Shown here: piece after piece, positions 19,386 through 28,228 of the stretch
Numbering within the stretch: the stretch's first letter is position 1
How the letters are laid out: each line of letters opens with the position of its first letter
Assembly: GCA_027491085.1 (NCBI GenBank)
Contig: JAIXWW010000019.1
Location: 62,001 to 126,000 of the forward strand
Direction: 5' to 3'
DNA length: 64,000 bases
DNA from: Bacteroidota bacterium
Lineage (GTDB): Bacteria; Bacteroidota; Bacteroidia; UKL13-3
Program-made: the position numbers and the translations under genes
Notes under the pieces: generated by a model
Seen by the model: only the letters and a program-made list of their open reading frames with translations
What the model was told of the DNA's origin: nothing
Database searches by the model: none

Positions 19386-20466
19386 AAGCCAATTGCATGG
19401 TTTCAATGGTTAAACCTGGTCCAAAAGCTGCAGTGAATATAGTATCTCTACTTCTTTTCTTTTTATTATTCTCCATCAATTCTTTCAACACAAACAATAT
19501 AGTTGGTGAAGACATATTGCCATAATTCTTTAAAACATGATAAGCCGATACCAATTCATTGTTTTTAAAATCAAATACTTTTGTAAAGTCATCCAATATT
19601 TTTTTACCTCCAGGATGAATGGCCCAAAAATTTATCTTATCTTTTTGAATGTTTAAATCGCTCAACATTTTTGAAATTTTTCCATTGATTAAATTAGAAA
19701 TATAAGCCGATAAACTCATTAAAAAACCATATTCAGAAAGTTGCCAAGCCATATCATTTTGGCCTTCATGAATAATTAACGAATCAAATGAAGTAATTTC
19801 TAAATCGCTATATTCAGGCGTATTTTGTGGCTTTGAACTTACTATTGCTGCTGCACTTCCATCGCTAAACAAGGAGTTCGAAAGCAAATAATCATCAGTA
19901 AAACTATTTTGAATATGTATGGTACATAACTCTGTACATACAATTAATACCTTTGCATTTGGTTGACTATTGCAAATAGAATTGGCTTGATTCAAGGCAA
20001 TAATGGCTGCATTGCAACCCATAAAATTGATACTACTTCGTTGGGTTTTCGGATTTAAATTCAGTGCTTGAATCAACTCGATATCCATGCCCGGAGCAAA
20101 AAGACCTGTACATGTAACCGTTATAATATGTGTAATGGAATTTTTTATAGATTCAAAGTTTGCAATCTTTTGAATGGCAGCAATAGAGAGTTGTAAAGCA
20201 TTCGTTTTATAAATTTCCATTCGTTTGGTTAATGAAACAGCTGGAGATAAATCCCAATTTTTTTCAAAGAAGGTGAAATCTGAAGGATGGTTTCCAAAAT
20301 CAGCTAACACGGAATAACGTGTTTGAATACCTGATTTATGCGCTACCATTTTCATTTTACGTTTAATGGAGGTATCCTCTGCCGTATTTTGGAAAAATTC
20401 AGCCAAATCATTCTGATGATATCGGTATTGGGGAACTGCTGTTTCAATTGCTGATAGGTAACTCAA
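19378..20466 (-). CDS. Type III polyketide synthase (chalcone/alkylresorcinol synthase family)
   Basis: A homodimeric condensing enzyme that extends an acyl-CoA with malonyl-CoA to give alkylresorcinols or alkylpyrones. The Cys-His-Asn triad is visible: NFMGC, then WAIHPGG, then NYGNMSSPT. With the start proposed here these are about C151, H284 and N317. The frame extends to an ATG at 20514, but that would overlap UbiA by 52 bases. A TTG at 20466 overlaps the UbiA stop in a TTGA arrangement and gives the expected start SYLSAIETAVP. The 362-residue length is normal. The overlaps on both sides imply translational coupling. Confidence 0.92.
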   Translation of the reverse strand: MSYLSAIETAVPQYRYHQNDLAEFFQNTAEDTSIKRKMKMVAHKSGIQTRYSVLADFGNHPSDFTFFEKNWDLSPAVSLTKRMEIYKTNALQLSIAAIQKIANFESIKNSITHIITVTCTGLFAPGMDIELIQALNLNPKTQRSSINFMGCNAAIIALNQANSICNSQPNAKVLIVCTELCTIHIQNSFTDDYLLSNSLFSDGSAAAIVSSKPQNTPEYSDLEITSFDSLIIHEGQNDMAWQLSEYGFLMSLSAYISNLINGKISKMLSDLNIQKDKINFWAIHPGGKKILDDFTKVFDFKNNELVSAYHVLKNYGNMSSPTILFVLKELMENNKKKRSRDTIFTAAFGPGLTIETMQLAYV

Positions 20467-21380
20467 AATAAACGGTTGGTTAAATATAAAATAATAAAAC
20501 AAGTGTTCATGCAAATGGCGGCTATTAAATTCATTCGCATGGTGTTTTTAAAATTAGCTTCATTTTCGTTATTAATGGTTTTAAAAAACCACCATACGAA
20601 ATAAATAACAATGGGAATAAAAAAAAGTTGTATCAAATAAAAATTATTTGATTTTCCAATTTGTTCGAAATACAAATAATAAAATACATTACACAAACCA
20701 AACATGATAGCAGTAAAAATAAAAGTGCCTTTATATCCTAATTGATAACTTAAGGTTTTTACACCATCGGCTAAATCGGCCTCATGCTGATAAATTTGAG
20801 TTAATGGATAAGCTCCTGCTATTTGAAAACTACATGCAAACAGTAATAAAATATTAGCACTTGAAAAAGCAAACGATTCATTTGTTATACCTATTACACT
20901 CATCATATAAGTAAATCCACCTTGAAAAATAACAACGATTAAAAATCCAATGATTGGATATTTTTTTAAACGAATTAGTTTGGAACTATAAGCCCTCGAA
21001 GCCAAAATATAAACAAGTATGCAACATGAAAAAAGTATATTTACTAATAAAAATGCTAAAATTATGGCTAAAATATCTAAAACTATGGTAACATAAAACA
21101 AATGAATGGTTGGCAATGGTGGTTTCTCTATTCCTCCAATACTGCTCTCATCTTTGTCGATATAACTATTGTATCCATTACTGGCAGGATAAACCAATAA
21201 ATGAATAATGAAAAAACTAACTATGGCTGTATATCCATTTATTGCGGTCTGACTTAGTGCAAGAATAAATAAAGGCATCAACAACAATGAAAATGGAATT
21301 CGAAGTAATTGAACAGTGTTTTTAAACACCGTTTTTTTTATTTTGGATTTCATGAGTACAAACTTAACCACTTCCATCAT
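20463..21380 (-). CDS. UbiA family prenyltransferase
   Basis: 305 residues with eight or nine transmembrane helices. The first Asp-rich motif is N71-SYI-D75-K-D77. The second is EADLADG near residue 200. These bind the magnesium-diphosphate of a prenyl donor. It is first in an operon with a type III polyketide synthase, a methyltransferase and a flavoprotein, so an alkylresorcinol-type phenol is the likely acceptor. It does not look like MenA, CyoE or the standard UbiA by context. The start could be the ATG at 21380 or an ATG nine codons later (21353). Confidence 0.85.
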   Translation of the reverse strand: MMEVVKFVLMKSKIKKTVFKNTVQLLRIPFSLLLMPLFILALSQTAINGYTAIVSFFIIHLLVYPASNGYNSYIDKDESSIGGIEKPPLPTIHLFYVTIVLDILAIILAFLLVNILFSCCILVYILASRAYSSKLIRLKKYPIIGFLIVVIFQGGFTYMMSVIGITNESFAFSSANILLLFACSFQIAGAYPLTQIYQHEADLADGVKTLSYQLGYKGTFIFTAIMFGLCNVFYYLYFEQIGKSNNFYLIQLFFIPIVIYFVWWFFKTINNENEANFKNTMRMNLIAAICMNTCFIILYLTNRLF

Positions 21381-21387
21381 AATTCAA

Positions 21388-21411
21388 TATACATGCTTTT
21401 GTAAATGTATA
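21388..21411. promoter_or_regulatory. Inverted repeat upstream of the UbiA operon
   Basis: TATACAT (21388-21394) and ATGTATA (21405-21411) form a 7-bp inverted repeat with a 10-base spacer, just before the operon. On the minus strand it contains TACATTTA, one base off a TAnnTTTG -7 box. An operator over the promoter is possible. The wider gap to 21662 shows nothing else clear. Confidence 0.35.
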
Positions 21412-21612
21412 AAGGTTGAAATGAAAAAAAATAATTTAAAATGGCTTCTTAATCAACAAATATGCTCAAAATTGGAAGCTTAAAACTTATACAAGAATTT
21501 ATATTTCTTATATATTTTACATGTTGGGAGAAGTAGCTATTATTGGAGTTGCCTCTCAGTTCTCATTCTTTTTCACTTTACATTTTCAAAATTAATTACT
21601 TTGAAACATAGA

Positions 21613-21642
21613 AGTCCCCTCAAATATGGCTTGGCGGGGACT
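21613..21642 (-). terminator. Hairpin after the restriction-methylase gene
   Basis: AGTCCCC (21613-21619) pairs with GGGGACT (21636-21642). It lies 21-50 bases past the stop on the minus strand. There is no T run, so termination is only suggested. Confidence 0.4.
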
Positions 21643-21662
21643 AAGGATAGTAAGGTTTTGTT

Positions 21663-24104
21663 TTATTGTTTCAAAAATTCGTATTCGTAAATTTTAGGAG
21701 TAATTTTTTGGGCTAATACATTTAGTTTTTGGCGTAAGTTGCCAATTAGTTCTGTGTAAGTTTCGTCTGTGCTTTTTGAGTTCATTCTGCCTTTGTCGTT
21801 GCGGCCTTGAAAATACTCTCTAATATCGTACAGGCTTGCATTTACATTAATATCTTTTTGCGAGTGATAATAACGCCAAAGTTCTCTACCTGCATCAAAA
21901 ACATCGGTTGCTTCTTCCGAAAATTGTAATGAAACACCATTTGCTTTACTTGAAATATTGGTTTTATTTTCTTGGTTAAATAAACCATCATCTTGTTTTT
22001 CTGGTTTTATTTTTCCTTTTATAAAGTCGGTCATAAAATTGCTTTCAAACTTTTCTTTGGCATTTACTTCGTTTTCGGTAAAAGGTATCCAGTAGTTTGT
22101 TCCAAATTTGCTTTGAATATTATTATTAAATATGGTATAGGTTAAGCAATCGCTTTGAAATTCAGTATCTGTTTTCCAACCATCATTAGGATATAAAAAC
22201 TGGTCTCGGTCATTTAACCAAGTTGCTGGGATTACTTTACGAACTGCAAAATAAATTGAAGCGTAAATAAGATTTTCTGTTGTAACTCTCGTGTGTCGTC
22301 CACCCTTTTTCCAGTTTTGTTTTTCTTCGCAATCAACAAAAATCATTCGTTGATTTTGAAAGTCATTACCTACTGATGCCATATGACCAATGTAGTCGTT
22401 AGAAATCTTTTTCGAATAGGTTTCAAGCCAATCGCTGATGTATTTTGAGTTATCATAAGAAGTTACAGTCTTCTCACCAATGAAATTCCCTTTTGTATCA
22501 TAAATATCAGCTATTGTTTGTTCAAAAATTTCAGTTTTGTTTAAATTCCAGATAAAAAATCCAATTGGAAATTGCCCTTGCACATTGTCGAACGTGTCCG
22601 CAGGAACCACAAATAACTTTTCTAACTTTGCTTTAAAAAAACCTCGAAAATCAGAGAAGTTAGGTGCTTGCAGAACTTTTAACTTTGAAAATTCAGCCAG
22701 AATACTGTTTGGAATTTCTTGATGAATTCTTGTGAAGAATTGAGCAAACATTTCACTGCTAGCTTTACCCATAATTTTTTGATATTTACTATGGATTTTG
22801 CTCACTTGAATATCTTTTCTTCCAATGCCTTTAATGTTATCACCTTCCGCATATGGTGGATTGATATAAATAACTAGTTTCTTGCGTTTCTCAGGGTCGT
22901 TTATAATGTCTTGTAACCCTTGCGGTAGTTTTGAAAAATCATCGTTTAAAAAATCAAATTGAAATACATGGCTTTCTAAAAGGTTAGCACCATGTTCAAT
23001 ACGTTCGTGCATTACTTTTACATCTGCTTGGTCTAATGTACTTGCCCAAATATTGTATTTATTGGTTAAACCTACTAATAGGTTTCCTGTACCCGAGGCA
23101 CAATCCCAAATATAATATTCGTCTTGCCAGTTTTCGCCCAATACATCGGTTAAGTATTTTTGCGAAAGTTCTACCCATGGCCTAGGTGTAAAAAATGCAC
23201 CTTTGCGTTCGCGTATATCTTGAGGCACTAGTAAGTCTCTGCGCTCAATTATATAATCTTGAAACTGCTTAATAGGTGGGCGTTTATAGCGTTTCCAAAA
23301 GTGCTGATAAACTTCTCTGTTTTTTATATTAATAGTGGCATCAAACATTTGCTTGATGTTTTCCTTGGCTATGGTATAACCTTGGTTTTGAAACACCACA
23401 AATAAGTTATCTCTTATAGAAGCATCATCATCTATTTTTTGCGTGTCTTTATCATCTACAAATAAATCGGCCAAATAAAAATCGCTATCTAATATATTGG
23501 CTTTTTTTAGGTCGTCCCAGTTTACATCTATTATGGGTTTTACTATTTCAAGCCAACGGATATAAATAGGGATAAAATTATTTTTATCTATTTTTATTTT
23601 GCTTGCTTCAGTGGCTTTGGCTATGTTATTGGCTATAAAAAATTTTAACTCTTTTTCGTCAGTTTGGTAGTCGTAAATAGAGCTGTTTTTATTCAGTGTA
23701 GCTTCTATTCTTTCCTTAATTAATTTAAACTCCTTTGTATCGTGGTTACTTGGGGTTACGTTCCAGTTAAAGTCGTTAAGGTAAAATATATCTTGAATGC
23801 TTATGTATGGCACAAAGGCAATTTTTTTAAAATCGAAAGCACCCAAAAAAGCAGGTGGCAAAGTTTTATCGAAAGTGCGGGCTTTACCAATGGTTAACAC
23901 TAGCTGCACAAACATGGTAGCCACATCAAAATTACCAGTTTTGGCTTCGGCCCAAAGTAGCGGTGTTCTGCCAAACAAACTATCTTGTTTTGGCAATACG
24001 GTAAAGTCAATGTTTCCTATAATTTCGGTAGTATCGAAGGCTTTAAACCAATCGGCACCCACTTTATTTTTAAGTTCTTCTTCCCTAATGTTTTTATATT
24101 TCAT
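21663..24104 (-). CDS. Type IIG-like restriction endonuclease-adenine methyltransferase fusion
   Basis: 813 residues in one chain. N-terminal nuclease candidate: D33 followed by the E53-A-K55 motif within LLWAEAKTG, a PD-(D/E)xK pattern. The methylase core has KGAFFTPRPWV (about 301), the SAM motif DCASGTGN (334-341) and the catalytic NPPY (415-418), which marks an N6-adenine methylase. The C-terminal 350 residues probably hold target recognition (RFWxPF-like segments are not obvious). It would cut and modify DNA by itself, so no separate specificity gene is needed and none is present. It is at the downstream end of an accessory island that also holds a kinase-receiver pair and a HEPN-like protein. 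The exact subtype cannot be set by eye. Confidence 0.85.
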   Translation of the reverse strand: MKYKNIREEELKNKVGADWFKAFDTTEIIGNIDFTVLPKQDSLFGRTPLLWAEAKTGNFDVATMFVQLVLTIGKARTFDKTLPPAFLGAFDFKKIAFVPYISIQDIFYLNDFNWNVTPSNHDTKEFKLIKERIEATLNKNSSIYDYQTDEKELKFFIANNIAKATEASKIKIDKNNFIPIYIRWLEIVKPIIDVNWDDLKKANILDSDFYLADLFVDDKDTQKIDDDASIRDNLFVVFQNQGYTIAKENIKQMFDATINIKNREVYQHFWKRYKRPPIKQFQDYIIERRDLLVPQDIRERKGAFFTPRPWVELSQKYLTDVLGENWQDEYYIWDCASGTGNLLVGLTNKYNIWASTLDQADVKVMHERIEHGANLLESHVFQFDFLNDDFSKLPQGLQDIINDPEKRKKLVIYINPPYAEGDNIKGIGRKDIQVSKIHSKYQKIMGKASSEMFAQFFTRIHQEIPNSILAEFSKLKVLQAPNFSDFRGFFKAKLEKLFVVPADTFDNVQGQFPIGFFIWNLNKTEIFEQTIADIYDTKGNFIGEKTVTSYDNSKYISDWLETYSKKISNDYIGHMASVGNDFQNQRMIFVDCEEKQNWKKGGRHTRVTTENLIYASIYFAVRKVIPATWLNDRDQFLYPNDGWKTDTEFQSDCLTYTIFNNNIQSKFGTNYWIPFTENEVNAKEKFESNFMTDFIKGKIKPEKQDDGLFNQENKTNISSKANGVSLQFSEEATDVFDAGRELWRYYHSQKDINVNASLYDIREYFQGRNDKGRMNSKSTDETYTELIGNLRQKLNVLAQKITPKIYEYEFLKQ

Positions 24105-24265
24105 TTACTACTTATACTTAAAACTTCTTGCAGCCGCAATAATACAAATTAAAGCGAATTTTATGAGGTGGGGTTGGGTGTTATGAAACTCTTTTTTTTA
24201 TGGATTAATTAGTATTGAGCCTTGATGATGTGAATTGAGTGAGATTGTGAAGAGTGTTACTAACG

Positions 24266-24991
24266 TTATCCAAGTGATTCAATCGTAACTTTCCCATCAC
24301 TATTATTGTTTTGTATTATTATTAGGATTTTGAGAACTCTTATTCCAATATCTGCAAATGCTAAAAACTCTTTTTCTGTAACAGTATAACTTACAGAATG
24401 AACGATGTTGTTTCTAAAAATCCAAAATTGTCTGAGGAGTTTTGTAAGTTCTAAGTCAATAAGTCCTTTCTCACGAAGTGTCTCAATTAGAACAGATACT
24501 GCCAAAGGTCTTTTTTCTCTTGTTTTAAGAGCCATTTCATAGATGGCTCTCAATGTCTTTTCTATGTCAATAGAAATTTTCAAGATTTCTGTCGGTAAGT
24601 CGTTTGTAATTGTATAGTCAAACTCGTATGGATGTTTATTACCACTAAGTCCTGCGAACTTTAATTCTTGTTCTGTTATTGTCCTTTCAACACCCTCTGT
24701 CTTTTTGTTCAATTCCTCCAACTCAACTTCAACGTTGCCAACTTTAATTTTCTTTGCTCTGTCTCCGATGTTGTTTAGCAGACCTTTAATTCTTTTGTAA
24801 AACAGAAGGATTATTATTAAGACTGTAAGAGGCCAAATCAAGTCGGAAATTAACTTGCAGTCACAGAAATTTGTCAAACAATGGTCACAGTCCTCTGACT
24901 TACTTATTTCTATTATGGTTTGGTGATTTGTTGTTGTGTCCTTTGCTAAAACAATTGTGTCCGCCTTGAGTATAATTTTTGTTGTGTCCAT
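24266..24991 (-). CDS. Membrane protein with a C-terminal HEPN/DUF4145-like domain
   Basis: About 241 residues from the ATG at 24991. The frame is open to a TTG at 25090, which would add 33 residues. A Cys/His cluster (CDHCLTNFCDC, about 35-45) sits just before a transmembrane helix (about 52-66). A charged helix follows, then a helical domain ending in FRNNIVH (R193-N-N-I-V-H198). This fits the Rx4H motif of HEPN domains, many of which are RNases in toxin and defence systems, and resembles DUF4145. Assignment rests on this motif and the helical pattern only. It is co-oriented with a kinase/receiver pair upstream and a restriction-methylase downstream. Confidence 0.55.
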   Translation of the reverse strand: MDTTKIILKADTIVLAKDTTTNHQTIIEISKSEDCDHCLTNFCDCKLISDLIWPLTVLIIILLFYKRIKGLLNNIGDRAKKIKVGNVEVELEELNKKTEGVERTITEQELKFAGLSGNKHPYEFDYTITNDLPTEILKISIDIEKTLRAIYEMALKTREKRPLAVSVLIETLREKGLIDLELTKLLRQFWIFRNNIVHSVSYTVTEKEFLAFADIGIRVLKILIIIQNNNSDGKVTIESLG

Positions 24992-25268
24992 TGTCTGTTG
25001 TAAATTCGTTTTAGTTGTTTGTTCTTTTGTGTTATAAATGTCTCCCAAAAAATTGCCGATAACGTCAGAGTGCGAAAAAACTATTCTCAAATGGGATTTA
25101 AAAATGACGATAAAAAGATCAAAACAAAGTAAAATTGTATTTAAGTCTTTTTATAACGCTTTGCTTAGATAACAGTCAATTACTTTAATTTTTAAGCCCT
25201 TGTCGAAGAACACTACATTCATTATAAATCCCTATAGCGCTGTGCTAACTCTACGGATAGTAGGGGCT

Positions 25269-26303
25269 TTAGTTCTTCTTAAATGTCAAAGTAATTTGGT
25301 TGGTTGCAAATTTTTTATTTCTTACTACTTCAATATCTTTTCCATTAATAAATTTTACAGAACCATTATTAAGTTTCAACATTCTGTTTATTTGCCACAT
25401 TCCAATTCCATCACCATTTAATTTACATTCTTTAGCTACTTTACCTGAATAACCTTCTCCAAAAACTTTTTCAACTTCATCATCATCTAAATAAAGACTT
25501 TTCATTTTAAAATTAACATCAACTTCGGTAAATTTTTCTTCAAACGTAATTTCAACATTTGTATTAGACATAGTGTACTTTGTTGCATTTTCGATTAAAT
25601 GATAAAGTGCTACTTGAATACTTTCATAGTCAATTTTTACACGACCTTTAAAATCTGATACATACACATAAATATTCTGATTATTAAAGTCTATAAAAAA
25701 TGTGTGAAGCACATTCAAAATTACTTTTCTAATAGGGTTTAGTGTCGGTTTTAATTCAGCATTTAGTCTGTCTAACTTATTGTATATTGAAAATTCACTT
25801 TTCATATGCACATTATGCTTTGCAATTCTTAAAAACATTAATGCAGCATTCTTACTGTCTTTTTTTATTTGGTCTTGGATATACCTCAATAAATCTTGAT
25901 AGTTTGTGGCTAATAATTCTTGTGGTATAAAATCATCAATTTCTTGAATATTGTGTGCATTTAAAGATGTCAAATTATGAATTAGACGATTAACCCTTTG
26001 TTGCTCTATTTGTTTAGCTTCAAGTTCAAACTGCTTTCTAGGGATTTGTAAATCGTAAAAGGCATATGAAAGTGCTTCAAGTTTATCACGAAATAATTTT
26101 GTGATTTTTGTTTTATCGCATAAAAAAGTTATCCCTTTGGTATTTCTAATTTTACCTTGTCTTCTTTCTCCACCATATTTCGGACAATTTAAAATTTGTT
26201 TGCCAATTGAATTACATTCTTGAAAGCATGCTTTACATTCAGCTTCAAGATTGTCGCAGATTAGTTCATTTGTTAAAGAGTATATTGAATAGTGCTTATC
26301 CAT
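25269..26303 (-). CDS. Atypical histidine-kinase-like ATPase with an N-terminal cysteine cluster
   Basis: 344 residues and no transmembrane segment. Cysteines at 16, 23, 26, 30, 40 and 62 suggest a metal or redox sensor region. Helices around 90-185 include RLIHNLTSLNAH, where H109 could be the phosphoacceptor. The ATPase has an N box (HLIENATKY, N239) and a G2 box (GDGIGMWQINRML, about 297). The usual G1 box DxGxG is replaced by LYLDDDEVEKVF, so ATP binding may be altered. It overlaps the upstream membrane receiver gene by 8 bases, so the two form a translationally coupled pair. Canonical two-component sensors do not look like this, and a defence or DNA-damage role is a guess from the neighbours. 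Confidence 0.65.
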   Translation of the reverse strand: MDKHYSIYSLTNELICDNLEAECKACFQECNSIGKQILNCPKYGGERRQGKIRNTKGITFLCDKTKITKLFRDKLEALSYAFYDLQIPRKQFELEAKQIEQQRVNRLIHNLTSLNAHNIQEIDDFIPQELLATNYQDLLRYIQDQIKKDSKNAALMFLRIAKHNVHMKSEFSIYNKLDRLNAELKPTLNPIRKVILNVLHTFFIDFNNQNIYVYVSDFKGRVKIDYESIQVALYHLIENATKYTMSNTNVEITFEEKFTEVDVNFKMKSLYLDDDEVEKVFGEGYSGKVAKECKLNGDGIGMWQINRMLKLNNGSVKFINGKDIEVVRNKKFATNQITLTFKKN

Positions 26304-26979
26304 TAGCTTTTAGCAAGTTTTCAATCAAATTGATAAATTGATAAGCATCTGCATTTTTGGGTAGGCAAAAATCTACTTCACGAAGTGCTTGATGAAATCT
26401 ATCTCCTGTGGTTTCGGCAGAATAGATGACAATTTTTTTGCTTGGATATTTTCTTTTTAAGGCAGAAGCTAATCCTAATCCTTGGTCAACCGAAAGTTCT
26501 AAACCAACACCATTAATATCAACAAAAATAACATCTGCTTCCATTACATAATTACTGTCTAGATCTGTTATGTCTTTAACAGATTTTGTTTTTGTCCAAC
26601 CTGCTTTTTTTAGGATAGAAACTATTTTATATTCAGTGTGATTATCATCTATAAAAAGTATTCTTGTAGTTGCCTTTAAATTATCGTCATTTGAATTAGA
26701 TGTAACTGGATTTGAAGTTTTATTCGTCATTTCTGTAGGGTGTGTAAAATTATTTATAATATTTACAGGTACATTTGTCGTGTTGTTTAGAGCCGAACTA
26801 TTATCAAATGTATTGTTACTAAAATTTTGTGTAGGTTTTGCCTCTAGTGGTTTTTTTTTATAGTTTTTATACGCGATGGTAATGCTAATTACACCTACAA
26901 CAACTGCAAAAAGATAATACCAATTAAAGCTCCAAAAGTTTGATGATGTGTTTTGTACTTGAAGTAAAATTTCTTTCAT
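26296..26979 (-). CDS. Membrane-anchored response-regulator receiver protein
   Basis: 227 residues. A transmembrane helix (about 20-37) is followed by a low-complexity Asn/Thr-rich linker (about 45-100) and a receiver domain. The receiver has the acidic pair D111-D112, phosphoacceptor D154 in FVDINGVG, a Ser in VIYSAET and K208 in CLPKN. There is no DNA-binding output domain. The insert after the phospho-Asp (ELSVDQGLGLASALKRKYP) is unusual for a plain CheY-like domain. It is the first gene of the pair with the kinase-like ATPase. Receivers are normally soluble, so membrane tethering suggests local signalling to the membrane HEPN-like protein or another envelope target. Confidence 0.7.
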   Translation of the reverse strand: MKEILLQVQNTSSNFWSFNWYYLFAVVVGVISITIAYKNYKKKPLEAKPTQNFSNNTFDNSSALNNTTNVPVNIINNFTHPTEMTNKTSNPVTSNSNDDNLKATTRILFIDDNHTEYKIVSILKKAGWTKTKSVKDITDLDSNYVMEADVIFVDINGVGLELSVDQGLGLASALKRKYPSKKIVIYSAETTGDRFHQALREVDFCLPKNADAYQFINLIENLLKANG

Positions 26980-27066
26980 ATGTCTATTTTTTTTTATTGT
27001 TTAAAGTCTTCTTCCATAAAACTTTTAAAAGTAATATGGAAGAAGGATTTTTTAATATATCTTTTT

Positions 27067-27792
27067 TTATTTTTTATCAGCCGGTGGGGTTTTGGCTACT
27101 GGCTTAGGTACACTGGCATTGTATTTTAGTACTATGGTGTTTATTTGGTTCAGTAGGTCTTTGTATTCGGTTTTATCGGTAATGCTAAAGTGGGCTTCGG
27201 TTTTATTAATTAGGTTATTATAACTAGCCATAGCAGGAGTTCTTAACTCTTTTAGGTTTTGGTCGGGTTGGTCGGCTATATCTTTATTGCGTACTATAAA
27301 TATTTCGTTAAAGCTAAGGTTAGCTAATTTTAACTCCTGCACCCATTCGCTAATATTTAAAGTATTGGCTGCATCAGTGGCCTGTTGCACTGTTTCAAAC
27401 TCTTTAACTATACTGGTAATGGCATTGGTTTCGGCTATATGGCCAAAAGCAGCTATGCCTGTGCCAAACTTATCCATAAGTGCTAAAATGGTTTTGGCTG
27501 CTGTTCTAATATTTTCTTGGTGGCTGCGCTCAAACCCTACTGCCACAGTTCTAATGCCTATTACAGCATCATCGCGCCTTGCATCGGCTATTTCTAATGC
27601 ATCGGTATTGCCATTTTTAGAGGCTATTACAAATACTTTGTCTAGCTCTACAATGTTGGCTTCTATGGCACTTACAAGGCCATCAAGCTTAAGTCCTCTT
27701 AAATCAAAAGCTTTAAAAATAGTAACGGTGTCCCTTAGGTACTGAATAAACTCTGAATTGCGGTACCTGGTTAATTTTGGTTTTACATTCAT
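27067..27792 (-). CDS. DUF6261 family protein
   Basis: 241 residues, soluble and mostly alpha-helical, with a proline/lysine-rich tail (PKPVAKTPPADKK). The pattern LTRYRNSEFIQYLRDT at the start and long helices with regular spacing match DUF6261, a Bacteroidota family of unknown function that is often abundant and variable between strains. The gene is GC-richer than the genes on either side (many GGC, GCC and CTG-type codons), which may indicate separate acquisition. It is followed at lower coordinates by the kinase island and preceded by a 41-bp tandem repeat. Confidence 0.7.
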   Translation of the reverse strand: MNVKPKLTRYRNSEFIQYLRDTVTIFKAFDLRGLKLDGLVSAIEANIVELDKVFVIASKNGNTDALEIADARRDDAVIGIRTVAVGFERSHQENIRTAAKTILALMDKFGTGIAAFGHIAETNAITSIVKEFETVQQATDAANTLNISEWVQELKLANLSFNEIFIVRNKDIADQPDQNLKELRTPAMASYNNLINKTEAHFSITDKTEYKDLLNQINTIVLKYNASVPKPVAKTPPADKK

Positions 27793-27884
27793 ATTATTTC
27801 TTGTTATTGAATTTGTATTACAACTATATGATTTATTTAGATTAAAATAAAGTAAATTGTAATTTTTTTGAAATTATTTGTAAT

Positions 27885-28105
27885 TGTAAGCTTACAATTA
27901 GCTAAAAAGTGAAAAAAATGGTCAGTGTAAGCTAACAATTTACTAGAAAGTGGAAAAATCGGTCAGTGTAAGCTTACAATTTACTAGAAAGTGGAAAAAT
28001 CGGTCAGTGTAAGCTTACAATTTGCCTAAAAGTGAAAAAATCAGTCAGTGTAAGCTAACAATTGCCTAAAAAGTGGAAAAAACGCTCAGTGTAAGTTAGC
28101 AATTA
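27885..28105. repeat. 41-bp tandem repeat, about 5.4 units, with an internal palindrome
   Basis: The landmark (G)TCAGTGTAAGC recurs at 27921, 27962, 28003, 28044 and 28085, exactly 41 bases apart, with a partial first unit from 27885. Each unit carries TGTAAGCTTACA, a 12-bp perfect palindrome, or a one-base variant (AAGCTAACA). It is extended to an 18-bp palindrome in the first unit. The rest of each unit is AT-rich and ends with AAAAGTGGAAAAA-type text. The array lies upstream of the DUF6261 gene and past the end of the OmpA gene. It holds no spacers, so it is not a CRISPR. It could be a protein-binding array or a recombination site. Confidence 0.85.
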
Positions 28106-28113
28106 GCTAAAAT

Positions 28114-28145
28114 AAAAAAACCACTTTAGTTTTGGTCTAAAGCGG
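28114..28145 (-). terminator. Terminator of the OmpA/TSP3 gene
   Basis: On the minus strand CCGCTTTAG (28145-28137) pairs with CTAAAGTGG (28129-28121), with one G-T pair, followed by T7. The same stem sequence recurs at 61999-62023. Confidence 0.75.
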
Positions 28146-28228
28146 TTTTGGTTTAATGATACAGCCGGAGGCTGTTTTATACACTTACTCGCAAGTTGAT
28201 AGCGAGGAAATGTAGTATGTTTCAAATT

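Noticed and set aside
20467..20514. ATG start giving a 378-residue polyketide synthase
   Set aside because: It would overlap UbiA by 52 bases. A TTG in a TTGA overlap fits the family N-terminus better.
25194..25278. Inverted repeats AAGCCC/GGGCTT and GAAGAAC/GTTCTTC at the end of the kinase-like gene
   Set aside because: The two pairs cross rather than nest, and they overlap the coding end, so a terminator call is not supported.
27885..28105. Could the 41-bp array be a CRISPR
   Set aside because: Units are contiguous with no unique spacers, and no cas gene is nearby.
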